Origin: PALSA-693 sp963729695 | GTDB taxonomy: Bacteria; Actinomycetota; Acidimicrobiia; Acidimicrobiales; Palsa-688 | DNA: 64,000 nt | Direction of reading: 5' to 3' | Assembly: GCA_963729695.1 (NCBI GenBank) | Contig: CAVSOT010000007.1 | Coordinates: 1,178,001 to 1,242,000, forward strand | In this document: one piece after another, positions 1 to 9,492 of the stretch | Numbering within the stretch: position 1 is the stretch's first letter | How the letters are laid out: every line of letters starts with the position of its first letter | Program-made: the position numbers and the translations under genes | The notes under the pieces: generated by a model | The model's database searches: none | Told to the model about the DNA's origin: nothing | Seen by the model: the letters and a program-made list of their open reading frames with translations, nothing else

Positions 1-2
1 GC

Positions 3-221
3 CCGCCCTCGATCGGGACGGCGCGGCGCGGCGTCACCAACGTCCTGCTCGGTACTTTGTCATCCATGGTCTTGAGAGATCAGGGCTGGATGGCGGAGCT
101 ATCGTCGGCTCGGGTCTCACCGGGAGCGAGCGAAGGGTTCGATCGGATTGCGGCGCTGGCGTCGCGGCTCCTGGGCTACGAGGTCGGGCTCGTCTCCGGG
201 ATTGGCTTGGCGCCCGACTAA
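3..221 (+). CDS. Possible 3' end of a GAF-like domain gene (5' partial or remnant)
   Basis: The third forward frame is open from the window edge to a TAA at 219-221. Its last residues (FDRIAALASRLLGYEVGLVS) resemble the first helix and strand of GAF domains, but the frame then stops, so this would be a truncated copy or a chance match. An ATG at 66 could also start a small protein. It overlaps the end of the convergent gene at 218 by 4 nt. Weak call; no catalytic motif is visible. Confidence 0.3.
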   Translation, partial: PPSIGTARRGVTNVLLGTLSSMVLRDQGWMAELSSARVSPGASEGFDRIAALASRLLGYEVGLVSGIGLAPD

Positions 222-514
222 CCGGAGCGGTCGTCTTCGACGTCGAGGTTGTAGAAGATCGGCGGCCCTTCCGCAAAGCCCATCATTTTCTTCGATAACG
301 CGTCGGTCTCCGGTAGCGCGGAGTTCTGAACCGCGTCGTCGTGGGAATCAAAGAACACAACCTCGAAGTACCGATCCGTGTTGTCCCTGTCGTGGCAGAG
401 GATCCGCCGCGCCGTCTTCCGTTTGCCCTTAGTGGCCTGTTCCCACTCGTCTTCCACTTTGCGCATCTCGCCTAGACGTGAGGTGCGGAACTCGATTATC
501 TGCACAAAGGCCAT
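218..514 (-). CDS. Small dimeric alpha/beta-barrel (ABM-like) protein
   Basis: A 98-residue protein with a ferredoxin-like pattern: strand (AFVQIIEFRT), amphipathic helix (residues 16-28), two strands (RRILCHDRD and YFEVVFFDS), a second helix (58-79) and a final strand (IFYNLDVED). This is the layout of the antibiotic-biosynthesis-monooxygenase/EthD superfamily of small dimeric barrels. Members are cofactor-free oxygenases or ligand-binding proteins. No substrate can be inferred. The start is supported by AAGGAG seven bases upstream of the ATG. It stands alone, 168 bp upstream of the secreted propeller gene end. Confidence 0.75.
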   Translation of the reverse strand: MAFVQIIEFRTSRLGEMRKVEDEWEQATKGKRKTARRILCHDRDNTDRYFEVVFFDSHDDAVQNSALPETDALSKKMMGFAEGPPIFYNLDVEDDRSG

Positions 515-682
515 GTCGATTCTCCTTCACGTTGACCTCTACCCGAACATCCGGTTGTACGTGCGGGGTGCAAAGCGCGTGAAAACCGTGTGGAGAGGAT
601 CTGCTGCGCTCGTGGGCGACTCGCTCCGCGCAAGCGGCGGCACGGAAGGACCCGCGCCGCCGCTGCGAGGCTACGTTGGCCG

Positions 683-1825
683 CTAGGAGACGGCGATCCC
701 TTGGCCGCCGGCGGCGTTGGCGACGATGATGGGGGAGTTGATGGGTGTGAGCGATCCATCGGCATTGACCTGGAAGGTGTCGAGCGCGCCGTTAAGTCCG
801 GTCTGGACGTACAAGTAGGTGCCATCAGGAGTGGCGGCGGCGTCAATGGTGCCGGGATCGGTAGCGGTGTTGCCGAGGTCGGTGAGCGCGCCGGATCGAG
901 TGGCACTGATGCTGGTCAGCGTTGCGCTGCCGGCGTTGGAGACGTACCAGTGCCGACCTGCTTGGGCTATCCAGCAGCTGGCCTGCTGGTTGGTAGGCAG
1001 GGAATCCACTGGCCGCAGGTTGCCGAACTCGTCGAGGGTGAAGCTGGCCACGTCTCCGGCGGCTTCTACCACGAGCAGTCGGTTCGGCGAGACGAACGAC
1101 GTGGAGAATGGAGTGTTGCCGACGGGATTGACCACTGGATTGGCGTCGAGAGCTCCGCTCTTGTTGACGTGAAAGACCAGCACGCTCTGGCCCAGAGCCT
1201 TGGTGGTGACCAAGAGCTGGCTGCCGTCGGGGGAGAAGGACACCTGTCCAGGGGTGTGAGTGAACTCGGTTGTGTCGGTCACCGGGGTGAAGCCGAGCTC
1301 GATGGTGGAGCCGTGGATCGGGGCCAGCCGAGACCCCACGACGCGATAGCCGGTGACGCGGCCGCCGCCTCGAGCGTTAAGGGCATAGACGATATTGCCG
1401 TGGTCGGCGACGCTGACCGGGAAGTCACCGCCGGAGCTGATCACCTGGCGCAACTCCAGGTTGGCGCCGCGCACCGAGAAGACAGATATGGTGTCGCTGC
1501 CGGCATTGGTGGCGAAGAGCAATTGGTTCGCGGCGTCGTAGTCGAGCGCCCCTTGGGAGGCTTGATGATCGACGACGGATCCGTTGAGCTGCCCCCCGAG
1601 GCCCTGGCTTTGGTAGGTGGCGTACAGCGTAAGCGTGCCACCCGGTCCCCGAGTATAGGAGGCAACCTGATTGCCGGCCGGGTTGTCCGTTTCCACGAAC
1701 ACTGCGTGGCCATTTGGCGAATTGGGCGTTGCGGCCGACGCCGCCCCGGGGACGACGCCTGCGGCCAGCGCCGTGGCGCCAGCCAGTAGCACGCCTACCG
1801 CGGCGATCTTCGAGAACGGTCTCAT
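683..1825 (-). CDS. Secreted lactonase-type seven-bladed beta-propeller protein
   Basis: 380 residues. A signal peptide (basic MRPFSK, hydrophobic core, cleavage probably after ASA near residue 31) directs it out of the cell. The rest is built from propeller blades with repeated N-x-LLFATNAGSDTISVF-like and YLYVQTGLNGALDTF-like strands, as in the 6-phosphogluconolactonase/lactonase family (PF10282). In this secreted actinobacterial subgroup no lactonase activity is established and the role may be binding or scaffolding. The start ATG has GGAGGAAA upstream. No operon partner is evident; the antiporter gene lies 77 bp upstream in the same direction and could be co-transcribed. Confidence 0.85.
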   Translation of the reverse strand: MRPFSKIAAVGVLLAGATALAAGVVPGAASAATPNSPNGHAVFVETDNPAGNQVASYTRGPGGTLTLYATYQSQGLGGQLNGSVVDHQASQGALDYDAANQLLFATNAGSDTISVFSVRGANLELRQVISSGGDFPVSVADHGNIVYALNARGGGRVTGYRVVGSRLAPIHGSTIELGFTPVTDTTEFTHTPGQVSFSPDGSQLLVTTKALGQSVLVFHVNKSGALDANPVVNPVGNTPFSTSFVSPNRLLVVEAAGDVASFTLDEFGNLRPVDSLPTNQQASCWIAQAGRHWYVSNAGSATLTSISATRSGALTDLGNTATDPGTIDAAATPDGTYLYVQTGLNGALDTFQVNADGSLTPINSPIIVANAAGGQGIAVS

Positions 1826-1902
1826 GGGTGGGTTTCCTCCAGGTCGTACAACTCTGCAGGTACAGTCCGCCCAGGCGGGTCGCCGTTACAGCTTTCGTGA
1901 CA

Positions 1903-3156
1903 TCAGGCCGGTGACGGGTCTGACTCGGGTGGAGGTTGACGTAGCTCCTCGGCAGATCCCTCAACGGTCGTGGGAGTCGTCGTCCACGGCCGCAGCGCCA
2001 GGGCTACGGCTGGGAAGATGACGACGGAGAGTAGTGCTGCGCCGATGAGCGCGGCGGCAGTGGCCTGGTCGAGCAGGTCGAGGGAGAGACCAACCTCGGC
2101 GACAACCACCGGAAAGGTCAGTGTTGCCGATTGCAGAAAGGCGATGGCGATGGCGCCGCGAGTGCCGACCCGGGTCCGGTACAGGAGCGCGGGAGTGCCT
2201 CGGACGACGAGGATGGCGATGACTAGAAGAGGTACCAGCTCGAGCGCGGAGCTGTGCGAAAAGAGGGCATCGACGTTGAAATGGACGCCGGTCACGACGA
2301 AGAACACGGGGATGAGGAAGCCGAATCCGATGGCGTCGAGCTTGGCTTGGAATACTTCGATGTGGGGGCGGTCGTCCCGGTCAGCGACACGAAGGACAAC
2401 GCCGGCCACGAAAGCACCCAGAAGCGAGTCGACTCCAAAGCCGTGGGCCAGCCCGGCAAAGATCAACAGAATGACGAACGCACCCCGAACCCGGAGCTGC
2501 GAGGCGCTGTCGTCGAGGGTCGTGAAGACCCTGGCCATCCTGCCCGAACGCCACAGCGCGTAGAGCCCGAGTCCGGTGAATGCGGCGGCGACACCCATGA
2601 TGGCCACGTACAGGATCTGTTCAGGGGTCGACTTCGCGTCGGCGGAGAAGAGAATGGTGAGCAGCAGCAGGGACGCGAACTCGCCCACCGTGCCCGCCAT
2701 GACAGTGAGCTGCCCGAAGTCGCTGTTGATCTCGCCGGCGTCGCGTACGACCGGGACGAGGATGCCGAGAGAGCTGGAAGTCAGGGAGAGTGCGATCAGG
2801 CGGAGGTCGGCGGATCCGGACACCAGCGAGGTGAGCCCCAGGGCCACTGGGAAAGCGACCGCGAGCGAGATGACGTAGGCCTTGCTCGTTACGCCCACCA
2901 TGGGGTCCGAGAAGTGCTTGGGGTCGATGTCCTGACCGGCTAGAAAGAGCAGGAATCCGAGTCCCATGAGGTACAGGAGTTGGACCGCTCCCTGGGGCTT
3001 CACCCAGCCCAGGCCTTGTGGGCCAACCGCAACGCCGAGCAGGACTTCGAGGACGACGGCGGGCATGAGCCGCCCAGGGACAAGTCCGGCCAGTAAGGGA
3101 GCCAGGAACGCCACCACCGCGACGACCAACAGCCCGGTGAAGTCGAACGTGACCAT
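1903..3156 (-). CDS. CPA2-type cation:proton antiporter
   Basis: 417 residues, almost all hydrophobic, with about 12 predicted membrane segments and a short polar tail rich in Pro, Glu and Ser. It matches the Na+/H+ exchanger family (PF00999, CPA2/KefB-like): an early LLFLAGQDID segment, a SLTSSSLGILVPVVRDAG segment and GFGFLIPVFFVVTGVHF late in the protein. No C-terminal RCK/TrkA domain is present. It would exchange Na+ or K+ for protons at the plasma membrane. A related antiporter at 43722-45108 has the same plan (DSASQLRVR here against QLPVRV there), which helped locate a frameshift in that copy. Confidence 0.9.
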   Translation of the reverse strand: MVTFDFTGLLVVAVVAFLAPLLAGLVPGRLMPAVVLEVLLGVAVGPQGLGWVKPQGAVQLLYLMGLGFLLFLAGQDIDPKHFSDPMVGVTSKAYVISLAVAFPVALGLTSLVSGSADLRLIALSLTSSSLGILVPVVRDAGEINSDFGQLTVMAGTVGEFASLLLLTILFSADAKSTPEQILYVAIMGVAAAFTGLGLYALWRSGRMARVFTTLDDSASQLRVRGAFVILLIFAGLAHGFGVDSLLGAFVAGVVLRVADRDDRPHIEVFQAKLDAIGFGFLIPVFFVVTGVHFNVDALFSHSSALELVPLLVIAILVVRGTPALLYRTRVGTRGAIAIAFLQSATLTFPVVVAEVGLSLDLLDQATAAALIGAALLSVVIFPAVALALRPWTTTPTTVEGSAEELRQPPPESDPSPA

Positions 3157-3452
3157 TCAGATGGGAAGCCCAACACCGGGCGTTGGCATCGGGTGGTCCA
3201 CGTCTTCTTTGTCGATGAGAATGCACACCCGGGCGTGATGGCGCAGCGAATATGTTCCGACCATGGGGCTGCGCCGCCTCTGACTCACCTCGCCATGATG
3301 CTCGATCATGTTCGAGAGGTGGCGGAACCGGGAAACGAGCGAGCCAGATCCAGCTATTACGGAGCCTCGAACCCCCCGGAATCGTCAAGGCCGCAAGGCC
3401 TCGTCAGCGTCCCTTCGGGGATTTACGACGGTACGCGCCCACTGGCTGCTTC

Positions 3453-4040
3453 ATGGGCGGTACGGTGCGCGTTGCCGTGTCTTTCCGCAACCGTCGACTG
3501 CTGGGCTCGCGAGGCTCCAGGACCTGGGTGCCCTTGGTCGTGGTGCTTGGCGCCGCGGCAGTTGTCGTGGTCGTTGCCCTGGGCGGGTTCTGGACCTCGT
3601 CGAGCCGGGCGGCGAGCGAGGCGCAGAAGTCGACCCCAACGGCGGCTTTGCCGACGTCGACGACTACCTCGCCGGCGCCGGCGCCGGCTGATGTCGACGC
3701 AGCCCGGGCCTGCGCCGCGTTCAACAGCTACCTGTCGCAGGCCGGCCAGGGACGTGTACCCAAAGCCACGGGTGAGGCGCTGACCAACGACGCCTATCAT
3801 TTGCTTGCTGGCGCATCCCAGGACCAGGCGTCAGGCCAGCCGCTGCCGAAGTGGACGAATCTCGGGGAGTACCTCATCGCCGCAGCCGACGACGTGGTCC
3901 ATAAGGACAGCAGCGCCTTGTCCAAGGACGGGACCGCCGCTGCCGACGCCTGCCAAACCATTCCCGAATCGGCGCGCGTCGCCGGAGGGTATGTCGCCAC
4001 TTCGAGTCCCTCGACCAGCACGCCGTCGAACCAGACCTAG
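3453..4040 (+). CDS. Membrane-anchored hypothetical envelope protein
   Basis: Choosing the ATG at 3453 gives 195 residues: a basic N-terminus, one membrane segment (about residues 20-42, a Val/Ala-rich run), a Ser/Thr/Pro/Ala linker (about 50-75) and a small helical outer domain with two cysteines. The open frame continues upstream to 3252, but that part has no coding character. No family is recognised. The single anchor followed by a low-complexity linker indicates an extracytoplasmic domain. It converges with the next gene, 56 bp away. Confidence 0.65.
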   Translation: MGGTVRVAVSFRNRRLLGSRGSRTWVPLVVVLGAAAVVVVVALGGFWTSSSRAASEAQKSTPTAALPTSTTTSPAPAPADVDAARACAAFNSYLSQAGQGRVPKATGEALTNDAYHLLAGASQDQASGQPLPKWTNLGEYLIAAADDVVHKDSSALSKDGTAAADACQTIPESARVAGGYVATSSPSTSTPSNQT

Positions 4041-4096
4041 GACGTGGCGCTGACCTTCAGTCGGCTTTCTGAGCCTCGGGCCGCGATCAGCCGCTG

Positions 4097-4921
4097 CTAG
4101 TGAAAGCGGGTGGCGCCGCGCCGGGCTACCTTCCGACCCCGCGACTGAAACTGGCGGCGCTCCATCCTCTGGCGGGCCTCAATGCGTCGTTGTCGGGTCC
4201 GCCGAATCATGAGGGGAATGGCGACGACGATCAGGACGACGCTCATTATGGCCAGCCAGTAAAGGACCGAGGCGACGACCGGCCAGCTGGTCTTGGAAAG
4301 AGTGAAGCCGGGGAGGACCTGGTCAAGTTGGGCGGCTTCTGCGGCGGCCAGGGTCGTGGCCGTACTGGTTGCCTTCGACTGACTGCCGACGAGGCCTACG
4401 AAGGCAACGACCTGGGCGCGGTCCACGTGGTAGACCACCGTCACGACCGGTGGTCCGTTCTTCGACGACTGGTAGACAGCGGCTTGCGCCCCTGGGACCG
4501 ACGGCACTGCGACGTTACCGACCAACGTGTAGTTCTCAGTCTTGAAGCTCTGGGAGCCGAGGTACTGGCTGGCGGCTTGGGACTGGACCTTCGCTGCATC
4601 GGCAGCGGATGGCAGGAGTGACACCAGCAGCCACGCCGAGTCGTTGGAAGAAGCGGGGTTGTTCCACTGGATGGAGTACGCGCCGGTCGAGTTTGGTGCG
4701 GTCTTGCCTGCAGTCTTGACCGCCGCGAAGGGGCTCGACGACGCCGGGACCGCCGTCGAGCTGGCTGGCTTTTTCGTGAACCCGCTAGGAGGCGTGGTGA
4801 CCACCAACGTGGCCAGCCGCTGACGCTCGATCTGCGTGAGGGGTATCAAACGCACGTAACCGACCGCGGCGGCGGCGACCACAACCACTATGGCCACGGG
4901 AACGAGCCGGCGCCAGGTCAT
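4097..4921 (-). CDS. Hypothetical envelope protein anchored at both ends
   Basis: 274 residues. An N-terminal membrane segment (residues 6-23) is followed by an extracytoplasmic domain of about 190 residues and a second membrane segment near 216-240 (VLYWLAIMSVVLIVVAIPL). The cytoplasmic tail is strongly basic (many Arg/Gln, residues 243-274). The domain has no cysteines and no catalytic motif that I recognise. The layout resembles actinobacterial proteins of unknown function that present a periplasmic loop. No obvious partner gene. Confidence 0.7.
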   Translation of the reverse strand: MTWRRLVPVAIVVVVAAAAVGYVRLIPLTQIERQRLATLVVTTPPSGFTKKPASSTAVPASSSPFAAVKTAGKTAPNSTGAYSIQWNNPASSNDSAWLLVSLLPSAADAAKVQSQAASQYLGSQSFKTENYTLVGNVAVPSVPGAQAAVYQSSKNGPPVVTVVYHVDRAQVVAFVGLVGSQSKATSTATTLAAAEAAQLDQVLPGFTLSKTSWPVVASVLYWLAIMSVVLIVVAIPLMIRRTRQRRIEARQRMERRQFQSRGRKVARRGATRFH

Positions 4922-5172
4922 CTCGGATAGTCAATCACGCGAACCTTAACGAATCTTGAGAGCTGGATTTGACGACGCCAAAAAGGATCGGGCCGGGCGC
5001 CAAAGAATATCGCCCAATCTTAGGGAAGCCCTGTCGGGCCAGTCCGTCAGTGGCTTCTCGGAAGGGTGGGTAATGGCTCGCGCCACCGCCCTCCGGCTGG
5101 GATCGCTGCCGCGTCTGGCCTGACGCAGTACCCCAGCTGGAGGGCGGCTGTTTCACGTATCAGGTCAACGTC

Positions 5173-6453
5173 TTATGAGGATGACGCTCCGTTCTCGCAG
5201 CTCACCTGGTTGCCGCCCACGACGGTTTTCACTCCGTTCACGATCTTGGAGGTGAACCAGCAGCTGATCGGGTGCGGTTGGCCGGCCGCGAAGGTCAAAG
5301 GCGGGGCCATTCCCTCGAGGGTGTCCCCCTTGAGGGATTCGAGCCCCTTCACGATCTCGGCCGACGACGGGGTGTCGCTCGTCGTGAGACCGCCGGCTTT
5401 CACCGCGTCCCGCAGCAGGTACCCAGACACCCACGAATAGAAGGCGAGCTCGTTCCAGGTCAGGGTGTTGTTGAGGAGACCCGGGTAGTACTTCTCCACT
5501 GCCGCGTCCATGGCCTGGATGGGAGCCAGGTTCGCATACCACGGAATGTCGTTGAAGCTGGCCCACAGGTTCTTCGAGATCGCCCCGGTGAACAGCTGCG
5601 GGCTCTGTCCCTCACCTTCCTCGATCCAGATCGGGTAATAGCCCTGCTGGGCGCAGTCGTTGGCGATTCTGGCGAGGATGCTGGAGCTGTCGCCGATCTC
5701 GATGGCAGTGACATGATCCTGCTTGGCCGCCAGGCACTGGGCCGTATAGTTCGGTGCGGACATGGCCACTTCGGCGCTGTAGACGAACGGTATGCCGACC
5801 TTCGGGGCGGCCGACTTGATCAGATTGCTCGTCTCCGCGCAAGAAATGGATTCCGAGCAGTACAGGACGCCGATATTGGTGGCCCCGGCCTGCTTTGCCA
5901 CCGCGACATCAGCAAAGCTTCCAGAGTCGCTGGTCTCGCCTTCCGGATAAAAGTCAGGGTTTTGGAAGAAGGGGTCCTCGGTGACATCCATCCCAACTAC
6001 GGGGATAGCGGCTTTCTGTACCGTTGCCGCCCATGGCTCGTCAACGATGGACATGTCCGCAATGGCGTCCACCCCAGAGGAGATCAACTTGTTTACGTCA
6101 GACACCGACGTGCCCGGGGTGGCCGCATCGTCCTCGACGGTGAGCTGCACGGGATGGCCTTCGAGGCCGCCCGAGGCATTTACCGACTTGACCCAGGCCT
6201 GGTACACGTCCCTCACGGGGATGATGTTGGCCCCGAATGGTCCTGAGCAGCTGCAGACCATCCCGATCTTGATCGGAGCCCCGGTCGCCTGCGCCGACGA
6301 TGAGGCGCTAGTGGAGCCGGTAGTGGTCGCGCTGCTGCCGGCCGCAGTGGTGGTATTGCTGGTCGTGTGGTTGCTGCTGGATGAGCATGCGGCTACCAGC
6401 AGGACAGTCGCCAAAGCAGACGCACCGTACGAAAGCTTCTTTCGCCTAATCAA
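5173..6453 (-). CDS. ABC-type branched-chain amino-acid-like substrate-binding lipoprotein
   Basis: 426 residues with a lipoprotein signal: basic start (MIRRKK), hydrophobic core and the lipobox LVAAC with the modified Cys at 23. A Ser/Thr-rich spacer follows, then a periplasmic-binding fold of the LivK/Peripla_BP_6 type starting at IKIGMVCSCSG. The start codon is TTG, preceded by a GGGGG stretch. No permease or ATPase gene is nearby, so it is an orphan binding protein. It is clearly paralogous to the protein at 16158-17441: both share the CSCSG motif, the PNYTAQC segment and the C-terminal FTAGQPH-type ending. Ligand unknown. Confidence 0.9.
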   Translation of the reverse strand: MIRRKKLSYGASALATVLLVAACSSSSNHTTSNTTTAAGSSATTTGSTSASSSAQATGAPIKIGMVCSCSGPFGANIIPVRDVYQAWVKSVNASGGLEGHPVQLTVEDDAATPGTSVSDVNKLISSGVDAIADMSIVDEPWAATVQKAAIPVVGMDVTEDPFFQNPDFYPEGETSDSGSFADVAVAKQAGATNIGVLYCSESISCAETSNLIKSAAPKVGIPFVYSAEVAMSAPNYTAQCLAAKQDHVTAIEIGDSSSILARIANDCAQQGYYPIWIEEGEGQSPQLFTGAISKNLWASFNDIPWYANLAPIQAMDAAVEKYYPGLLNNTLTWNELAFYSWVSGYLLRDAVKAGGLTTSDTPSSAEIVKGLESLKGDTLEGMAPPLTFAAGQPHPISCWFTSKIVNGVKTVVGGNQVSCENGASSS

Positions 6454-6471
6454 CTATTTCCCCCTTTTTGC

Positions 6472-6491
6472 CAATTGCGTGGCGGCAATTG
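6472..6491. promoter_or_regulatory. Inverted repeat upstream of the substrate-binding protein, possible operator
   Basis: CAATTGC and GCAATTG form a 7-bp inverted repeat with a 6-nt spacer, ending about 20 bp from the TTG start of the minus-strand lipoprotein gene. A second, shorter one (CGTGA-5-TCACG, 6498-6512) lies just beyond. The AT-rich arms stand out in GC-rich DNA. This could be a repressor site or an mRNA 5' hairpin; no family is assigned. Confidence 0.35.
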
Positions 6492-6512
6492 ATTTAACGT
6501 GACGATATCACG

Positions 6513-7026
6513 ACCCCCTTGTGCGGCGCGGTCACAGGAATCCTCGAGAGGGCGCATGTGTACACAACGGTCGGTCTTTGTCGAAATAGCCCGATATCGG
6601 TAAACGGCGTGGCATCCTGTCGGCCACGTCGCCCTGCTGGTTCGGCTCTACGGGGACGCCGGAACGTCACGTCTGCCAGCTGCCCGGTCGGCGAGCTGGG
6701 ACGCTCTGCCCTTGGCTCGGGGCCACTCTGCGTGCTGGCCAACCCGCCCCTCGGTCACGTGGTCTGGGCCGCGAGCATCACGGCCCCGTGACGAAGATCG
6801 TGCTTATTGAGCGCGTCACGATGTATCTCATGTCAGATGCCCCTCCACCCCAGCGGTGGGAGACCAGCCGGCCGTGATACATCCAGAACCCGGCCTGGTC
6901 CGGCGTTTCGTCCCGGTGCCCGTCCTTCGCTGGTAGGGGGCTTGACTTGTGGCCCCGCCTTGCAGAAAGCTTTGGCTAGTCGGTGGACCTCCACGCATCG
7001 GCGTTTATGACAGACGGGGGCGATGA
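6513..7026. other. Intergenic region between divergent genes
   Basis: About 510 bp between the substrate-binding lipoprotein (minus strand) and the secreted propeller protein (plus strand). It must hold both promoters. I see no convincing coding frame, tRNA or terminator here. Confidence 0.5.
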
Positions 7027-9340
7027 GTGCAGGCTCTTTCGCTACTGCTCGCAGCCATAATCTCGACGGTGCTGGCGCCGTTCGGGGGTGCTGCGGGCAT
7101 ATCAAGCAAACTGGAAGCCAGGTCGCCGGTGGCGCAGACCGCCGGCCGCACGACGGCCCACCGCGCCGAACTGACCGCGTTCTTCGGCGGGCTGCCCACA
7201 GTTCCTCACCGAGCCGAACTCAACACAAGCGTTCTGTGACACCCTCGGCACCCCGGACCACGTGGCGGGCACCCGGACGGGCGCCTTGAACGGAGTCCTG
7301 TGGGGTGTCAGCCGCATCACTGGCGCCAACACGGCCGCCGATCTGAACATCGACCCATGGGCGAACAGCGAGCAGGATCAGTGCGGCAAGACGGTCCAGG
7401 TCAACAACACGGATGACATCAATATGTGCGACGGTCAGCTGGTTGAGTCTGCCAACGACTCGGGCTCGCAGACGGTCCTCGCCATGTATCCGCGGCAGCC
7501 CTTCAACTTCGCCGGGCGCACCGGGGTGGTCGAGTTCAACGTGTCGGACAACTCGGAGTCCTCCCACACCGCCTGGCCGACGTTTGCGATCACGGACCAG
7601 CCCATCCCCGACCCTGACATGTCCACTCAGGTGGGATTCGACGGGAACAACCCGCGTAACGGGATCGAGGTCGATTTCTTCGGAAACGCATCCAGCAACC
7701 CGCATTGCGTGTACGCCAACATCGCCGCGGTGCAGAACTATCAACAGATGAACGTTCCTCAGAACGACTCTGGCTGCGTGCGGGCCGCCCCGAACAAGGT
7801 CTTGATCCCCACCACGCTCGATGGCAATGGGGACAACAACGGTGGTGCCTCCTCGGGTGTGGGGGAGATGAACCACGTCGAGATCCAGGTGTCGCCCACC
7901 GGGATCCAGGTCTACATGTCGGATGCGGGCACCTTGAACATGCATCTGGTGACGACGGCCAACTTCACCCTCCCGCTCACCCAGGGGTTGGTGTGGATGG
8001 AGGATCAGCACTACAACGGCGACAAGTTCGCGGAGAACCAGCAGACCGACACGTTCGCCTGGTCGGACATCGCATTCGACGGTCCCGTCAAGCCCCGTGA
8101 CCTCGGTTTCGATGTGCTCGACAACACCACCCGGGCGTCATCGGCCGCCATCAACGGGTTGGCGCAGACGGTGCTCGCGTATGGTCAGGAGCCGTCTTGC
8201 TGCTGGCCCGCTTCGACCACGACAGCGACCATGAAGACGGCCACCGGACCTACCGCCGCCGAGATATCAGCGGCATCCGGTGCGATATTGGTCCTCGACG
8301 CCATGCAGGGTCCGGCGAACGGCACTATCACCTACACGATCAACGGGCACGCCAACACGTACACGATTCCGGCCTCGGGGCAGATGACGATGGCGCTTCC
8401 CGTACCGCTGTCCGAAGTGGTGCCCGGAATCAACACGATCGCCCTGTCGGAACCGGACGCCCAGATGGGCTACTCGAACATCGACCTGATCTTGCAGGGG
8501 GCCGGGGGGAGCGGGACCGCACCGCCTCCGCCGCCGCCACCTCCCCCTCCGCCACCCACTTCGTCGTGCCCCTCCGCCGCGGGCGGCGCCCTCGCTGGGG
8601 CGGTAGGTATCGCCTCGGTGACGATGGGTGGATGCGACGGCTACTACGTCGTGGACAGCTCCGGGCGCGTAGCCGCCTTCGGTGCGGCCAAGTGGCGGGG
8701 CGATCTTTCCGGCGTGCACCTCGCGGCCCCCATCATTGGCATGGGGACCACGACTGACGGGCTCGGCTATTGGCTGCTCGGGGCCGACGGCGGTGTCTTC
8801 ACTTTCGGGGACGCCCACTTCTACGGTTCCACTGGCAACGTCAAACTCAACGCCCCGGTAGTCGGTGTGGCGGTCACGCCTGACAACAAGGGCTACTGGA
8901 TGGTGGCCAAGGATGGCGGCGTCTTCACGTTCGGTGATGCCACGTTCCACGGTTCGACCGGCAACGTGCGACTCAACCAGCCGGTCGACGGCATCGCCGT
9001 GGCGCCGAAGGGCAACGGCTACTGGCTCGTGGCCAGCGACGGGGGCGTGTTCACCTTCACCCCTGACGGGTTCTACGGATCGTTGGGAGCGATCAAACTC
9101 AACAAACCGATCGTCGGGATGAGCGGCACCCCCAGCGGTAGGGGCTACACCCTGGTTGGCTCCGATGGAGGCGTCTTCACCTTTGGGGATGCCCACTTCT
9201 ACGGGTCCCTCGGGGCCAACCCGCCAGCCAACCCCATCGTGGACCTTTCCCCGGCACCAGGCGGCAACGGCTATTACCTCGTGAGCAGCACGGGCGCCGT
9301 CTACCCCTTCGGACCGGGGACCAAGGGCTTCAGCCCATAA
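7027..9340 (+). CDS. Secreted protein with C-terminal propeller repeats, frameshifted near 7229
   Basis: A signal peptide (VQALSLLLAAIISTVLAPFG, GTG start at 7027) lies in one frame, which stops at 7237-7239. The mature domain lies in another, with its first in-frame start at GTG 7262. Adding one GC to the GCG at 7229-7231 fuses them into 771 residues through NTSAFCDTLGTP. The mature part has a beta-rich N-terminal domain of roughly 400 residues, a run of 13 prolines, a Cys-containing segment, then six repeats of about 42 residues (GYWLVASDGGVFTFGDA...FYGSTG...LN-P). These repeats are typical of Acidimicrobiia surface proteins and should fold as a propeller. The function is probably extracellular binding; no enzyme motif is visible. 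Confidence 0.8.
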
Positions 9341-9384
9341 GCGACAAGAGCACGTAGTAGCTCGTCGTTGAAAGCCCGCCCCGC

Positions 9385-9413
9385 TTGACCACCAAACATA
9401 TGTTCGGTATACT
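9385..9413 (+). promoter_or_regulatory. Sigma-70 type promoter of the DUF222/HNH gene
   Basis: TTGACC (9385-9390) and TATACT (9408-9413) are separated by exactly 17 bp, close to the vegetative consensus. The spacer holds the SOS-like operator described next. The predicted transcript would start near 9420 and reach the GTG at 9493. Confidence 0.7.
9392..9407. promoter_or_regulatory. LexA/SOS box inside the promoter spacer
   Basis: CCAAACATATGTTCGG matches the actinobacterial SOS box TCGAACATATGTTCGA at 13 of 16 positions, with the inner AAC-ATAT-GTT core intact. It fills the spacer between the -35 and -10 hexamers, so bound LexA would block RNA polymerase. Mycobacterial 13E12-family genes are known members of the LexA regulon, which fits the gene downstream. 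Confidence 0.7.
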
Positions 9414-9492
9414 GACGTAGTGAGTCAGTGAGTGCCTCGAGGCTGGGCCTGACAGCCTCCTCCTAGTAGATGTCGCGTGTGGAGGAGGTGTC

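Noticed and set aside
590..1789. Plus-strand open frame opposite the lactonase-like gene
   Set aside because: No domain and low-complexity translation; the minus strand has a signal peptide, a ribosome-binding site and propeller blades.
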